Below are positions 60,654 through 64,000 of a DNA stretch of 64,000 bases, in pieces; within the stretch, counting starts at the first letter, position 1; the number at the start of each line of letters is the position of its first letter. The DNA comes from Celoporthe dispersa. Lineage: Eukaryota > Ascomycota > Sordariomycetes > Diaporthales > Cryphonectriaceae. Location: positions 372,001 through 436,000 of the forward strand of contig WAID01000006.1 in the NCBI GenBank assembly GCA_016584495.1, written 5' to 3'. The position numbers and the translations under genes were made by a program. The notes under the pieces are model-generated. The model worked only from the letters and a program-made list of their open reading frames with translations, made no database searches and was not told the origin of the DNA.

Positions 60654-62246
60654 TTACCTAACAAGCAAATCTACCAGCTGTGAGACAGTCGCATCGTCCT
60701 GGCAGACCAAATCGACAATGCCTCCAATGTGCTGGTCGGAGAAACGCCCGCTCTTCATGTTCTTGAGAAACTTGGCCCTCACCCCTTCGGCCGTCTTGGG
60801 GTTCGCTGGGACTCCTGGGCATGTCCTCGCCACGGCTTCTTCCATCACCTCACCGCTGCTCAACACCAGCGTCACGCCTGCTACCGGAGGCGAAGGTTCA
60901 CCCTGCTATTGGCGTAGTACTCGGCCGTGAACCCCGGATCCTCGACCACCTGGAACTTAGCCCTGGTCTCCCGCAACTCTGCGCTGGGTGCCCAGCTGCT
61001 GTCATCGCGGTAGTCCTCCGTCTCTGGTGGCGCGCCCTTGAGCAGCGTCACACCGAGGACGTACTGGATCGAGTGGTCTCGGTCCGCGTAGTTGTACAGC
61101 TCACCCGGCTTGTCCAGGATCAGCACGATGGGTCTGCACGCCCGAAGCTTGATTGACTTGACGTCTCGGAAGGGGTCAAGCCCGCGGGCGCGCAGCTGCC
61201 GCCCGGCCTCGAGCATGGCTTCGATTGCGTACAGGGCATGGCCCTCGCAGGGGTTGAGCTTGAACGCAACGCGCTCCATGATGTACGTCTGAAAAGGCGA
61301 ACGTGGCGCCGGACCACCCGAGCTCGCATCCTCCGCCCCCTCGGACGGTGGAGGAAAGACAAACTGCTGGCCGCGCCATATGTTCTCATAAAAACCCCAC
61401 TTAGGCATAGTCAGAACCGTTCGGGCGCCGGGCTGGCCTGCTCGCACGATCAGAGCTAGCTGGACGGCGCGGCTGCACGCGTCGCCGGCTGCCCAGGCCT
61501 TCCGCGGGATGGTGTTGGAGCCGGCTCTGAAGACACGCAGGGGGCAGCTGTCCATGAACACGTGCGAGATGGCTGCCATGGCCTGCTCCTCGCTGGAGCC
61601 CATGAGCCAGGAGACCACCGCAGTTGATGCCAGCTTCACAAGGACTGTGTGGTCGAGGCCGAGCTTGTTGAACGAGTTCAGGACGTTGAACGTGCCTTGG
61701 ATCTCGGCTGCCTTGACTATCGCCTCGAGAAGGGTCCGCATGGTAAGAGGTGGTGCTCCTGCTGGCCTTGGCTGCCCAGAACGAGCCATCCAGTCACAGA
61801 CCGTGATGATGGAGCCCAAGTTGTCTGCATGTTCAATTTGTCAGTACACAGTTGATTAGCGAATAGCCTGAACGGCTGAGGATGCTCGGGACATAATGAC
61901 CAGAAATATGACCCCAGTCCACGCCGCCTATACAATCATTGTAGTCCAGCCAGCGGATCATGCTTCCCAGGTCCCAGGCACCTTTGACGGGATCCTGGAC
62001 AATCGACGTGCCCGGGAGCCTGCACCCATTCGGAACCGAAGTGCCTGAGACGTACGGCCCCAGGAGCGACCGACACTCTTCGCTTGTGTTGACAGCTAGG
62101 ATGGCACAACCGATGGAATCTATAACGACTTCCCGGGCCTTCTCCAGAATATCGGGCCTGGTGACCTGGTAGTGGAAGACATAGTCTTTGATATCGACAA
62201 TGACCTGGTCCCACGAAGGGGTGTTGTCTTTCCCGAGAGAGCCCAT
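60654..62246 (-). CDS. MmgE/PrpD-family dehydratase (2-methylcitrate dehydratase-like)
   Basis: The family includes 2-methylcitrate dehydratase and cis-aconitate decarboxylase. Exon 1 is 61901-62246 and exon 2 is 60654-61824. The GTCATT donor is weak but restores DWGHISDNLGSI across the junction. The ATG at 62246 is the first in frame. The protein is 505 aa after correction. Marks are VVIDSIGCAILAV, MIRWLDYNDCIGGVDWGH, EIQGTFNVLNSFNKLGLDH, RKAWAAGDACSRAVQLAL, PKWGFYENIWRGQQF and ADRDHSIQYVLGVTLLKG. The active-site segment reads DYNDCIGGVDWGH where PrpD enzymes usually have DYNDTWLAAEWGH, so the substrate may differ. No mitochondrial targeting peptide is seen. One C appears missing at 60895-60896, breaking the frame before GVTLVLSSGEVMEEAV. 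The gene is divergent from an MFS exporter. Confidence 0.86.
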
Positions 62247-63130
62247 CCTGACGAGTGTCTTATTTTGCTCCACTAGCCTTGAATTCGAATGGCTCACAGT
62301 ATGTTGCTCGAGACTGCCCAAGTATGCAGATTTGATGCTCCGTGGTGGTCGGCCGTGTGCTTTAGAGGTCTGCCTGGGTACTACCTGGTGTCGTTTGACT
62401 CCCCGGCGTGATTTGCCGGCACCAAATCTTGTATCGAAGGAGTGGGAAAAAGGATCTCGATGTAACTTCGCGTCGTGTACCCAAAACCTTAGAAAACCAC
62501 AAGGTTGATCACACGCCTAATCAAATATGGGCCTTGCCTTGGCAGCCTTCCTCAATATTGCTACATATACATCTATCGTGATATGTGATGCTCGTAGGGG
62601 CTCCCTCCTTCCAAATGATAATATACAGCATCGGCCTAGTCAATAGTAGAAACTTAAACAAGGGAGCTGACTCCGGACAACTTTAAAAACAGGGGCTTAC
62701 TCTAGAATATAAACAGTGCTCAATTGACTGTGTGAGCATGGGGCAGCACAAGCATTCCGTGGATCTCAAACATTGCGTGATTTTAACTTTGGGGCTCTGT
62801 ATGCTGCCATCCGGAAGGCAACTTTGATATCCAAATCGGGAAGCACTCCCTGCTGGCGAGCATCCTAATCATCCCATCAAGATGTGTGAGCCTATGCAGG
62901 CCTTTAGGGTGTTTTTTTTTTGGGGGGGGGTCCGACAGCGGCGGTGAGTAGTTGATCAGGTTCCTGGAGGTAAATTATGAACTAGTCTATGGAAGAAGAG
63001 AACATCTATTCCCCATAACAACGCATCTTGGCTTCATTGCTTATTATTGAGGAACAAAGACGGCCAAAGTCTGTTCTCACAGTGCCCTTATCATACATTA
63101 CCCAAATATTACCGCTCTAGTAAATACGCC
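62247..63130. other. Shared promoter region of the PrpD and MFS genes
   Basis: A divergent upstream region of 0.9 kb. It holds a T10-G9 tract at about 62912-62930. No gene is seen. Confidence 0.5.
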
Positions 63131-64000
63131 ATGTCATCCGAGGAGTTGAGCCGCATGGAGGAGAAAGTCGAGATTACGACAGCTTTTGAGGTAAAGGCAG
63201 CTCAGCCAGCGACTGAGGAAGAGCATAAACAATCTCATGGCATAGCTATGGGCTCAAGTATGTTTGGCGGTTCTGACAGCCTCAGATTCCTTTTTAATTA
63301 CAGCATTGATTAACAAGGCACATGGTAGACACGTATACTGCCAATGTAGACAACGATGGCAATGGGAATCCTTACTCTATCTATACTCCAAAGCAGAAGC
63401 TCGCAATCGTCTTGGTGGCCAGCATAGCTTCCTTTCTATCGCCAGCGTCCGCTTCTATCTACTTTCCCGCACTCAATGCGATAGGTGCAGACCTTGGCGT
63501 TTCCCTTCAGGCTATGAATTGGACAATAACATCTTACATGGTACGTATTAGCCCATTATCAGACGGCTGGGCACGATCAATTGCTGATGCATAGAATCCC
63601 TATATAATTAGATCTTGCAAGGGATAGCTCCATCCTTCTTTAGCAGCTTGACGGACGTGGTTGGCCGACGACCGTGTTACCTGCTTTGCCTCGGGCTATA
63701 CATATCCGCCAATGTCGCGCTGGCCCTACAAAACAACTACTTTGCATTACTGGTCCTCAGGTGCTTGCAGAGCACAGGAAGCAGCGCGACCGCTCTCCTC
63801 GGCTCTGCCGTGATAGCTGATATTGCCACCACTGCTGAGAGGGGCACATACTATGGGTATGGATTGACAATCGTGGCTCTCGCTCCGTCCATAGCACCTG
63901 TCCTCGGTGGAGTCATCACACAGTACCTGGGCTGGCGGGCGGTTTTCTGGTTTCTCACCATTGTCGCTGGCACCATCCTCGTCTTCATGATCCTGTTCTA
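63131..64000 (+). CDS. MFS drug:H+ antiporter, DHA1/QDR-like (cut by right edge)
   Basis: Exons are 63131-63257, 63329-63540 and 63612 onward; both introns are 71 bases. The start MSSEELSRMEEKVE gives a cytosolic tail of about 55 residues. Transmembrane helices follow: KLAIVLVASIASFLSPASAS, then LTDVVGRRP (motif A), LYISANVALALQNNYFALLVL, SSATALLGSAVIADIATTAERG, and the antiporter motif C region APVLGGVITQYLGWRAVFWF. The pattern matches yeast and fungal Qdr exporters of drugs, organic acids or polyamines. The first acceptor (63327-63328) was chosen because nearer AGs lead to a stop. It may export a product of the adjacent PrpD enzyme, which is inference. Confidence 0.87.

Noticed and set aside
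1377..60896. Programmed ribosomal frameshifting as the explanation for the frame breaks
   Set aside because: The sites lack a common slippery heptamer and stimulator, occur in unrelated housekeeping genes, and include both +1 and -1 directions.

Overview
The window is nuclear DNA of a filamentous ascomycete, most likely a Sordariomycete. The genes are split by short introns (about 60-130 bases) with GT..AG borders and CTRAC-like branch sites. Coding regions are GC-rich, and promoters are pyrimidine-rich with many microsatellites. The proteins (Atg2, Nem1, Nhp2, a Cyp6/PPIL4-type cyclophilin, Sgf29, Arf6, Ssn3/CDK8, Arp2) are typical of that class. I found no rRNA, convincing tRNA, CRISPR array, intact transposon or virus.

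Layout. 0-24 kb: ATG2 (N-terminal part, runs off the left edge), NEM1, a small unnamed membrane protein, NHP2, a secreted GH28 rhamnogalacturonase, an S9 dipeptidyl-peptidase-V-like peptidase, an unrecognised 237-aa protein and the cyclophilin-RRM protein. 24-32.6 kb: an 8.5-kb stretch with no gene I can support, ending at a Zn2Cys6 transcription factor (32.6-34.8 kb). 37-52 kb: mannose-6-phosphate isomerase, SGF29, ARF6, SSN3 and ARP2, all conserved housekeeping genes. 52.5-64 kb, more accessory in character: an Asp/Glu (hydantoin) racemase-like protein, a Vps73-type sugar porter, a 1080-aa STAND/NACHT (NLR-like) protein, a MmgE/PrpD-family enzyme, and a divergently transcribed QDR-type MFS exporter cut by the right edge.

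The genes do not form one pathway. Local themes are lipid and membrane trafficking (Atg2, Nem1, Arf6, Arp2), transcription (Sgf29 of SAGA, Ssn3 of Mediator, the Zn2Cys6 factor) and, at the right end, small-molecule metabolism and transport around an immune-type STAND gene.

The most striking observation is that nine otherwise well-conserved genes carry ten single-base frame disruptions, eight of +1 and two of -1, mostly in short homopolymers. Three of the +1 events sit in an AGGGAG(G)CC context. Removing or adding that one base restores full-length, family-typical proteins and makes the exon lengths sum to whole codons. Base-level sequence error is the simplest explanation, so any automatic annotation of this window will have broken most of these genes.
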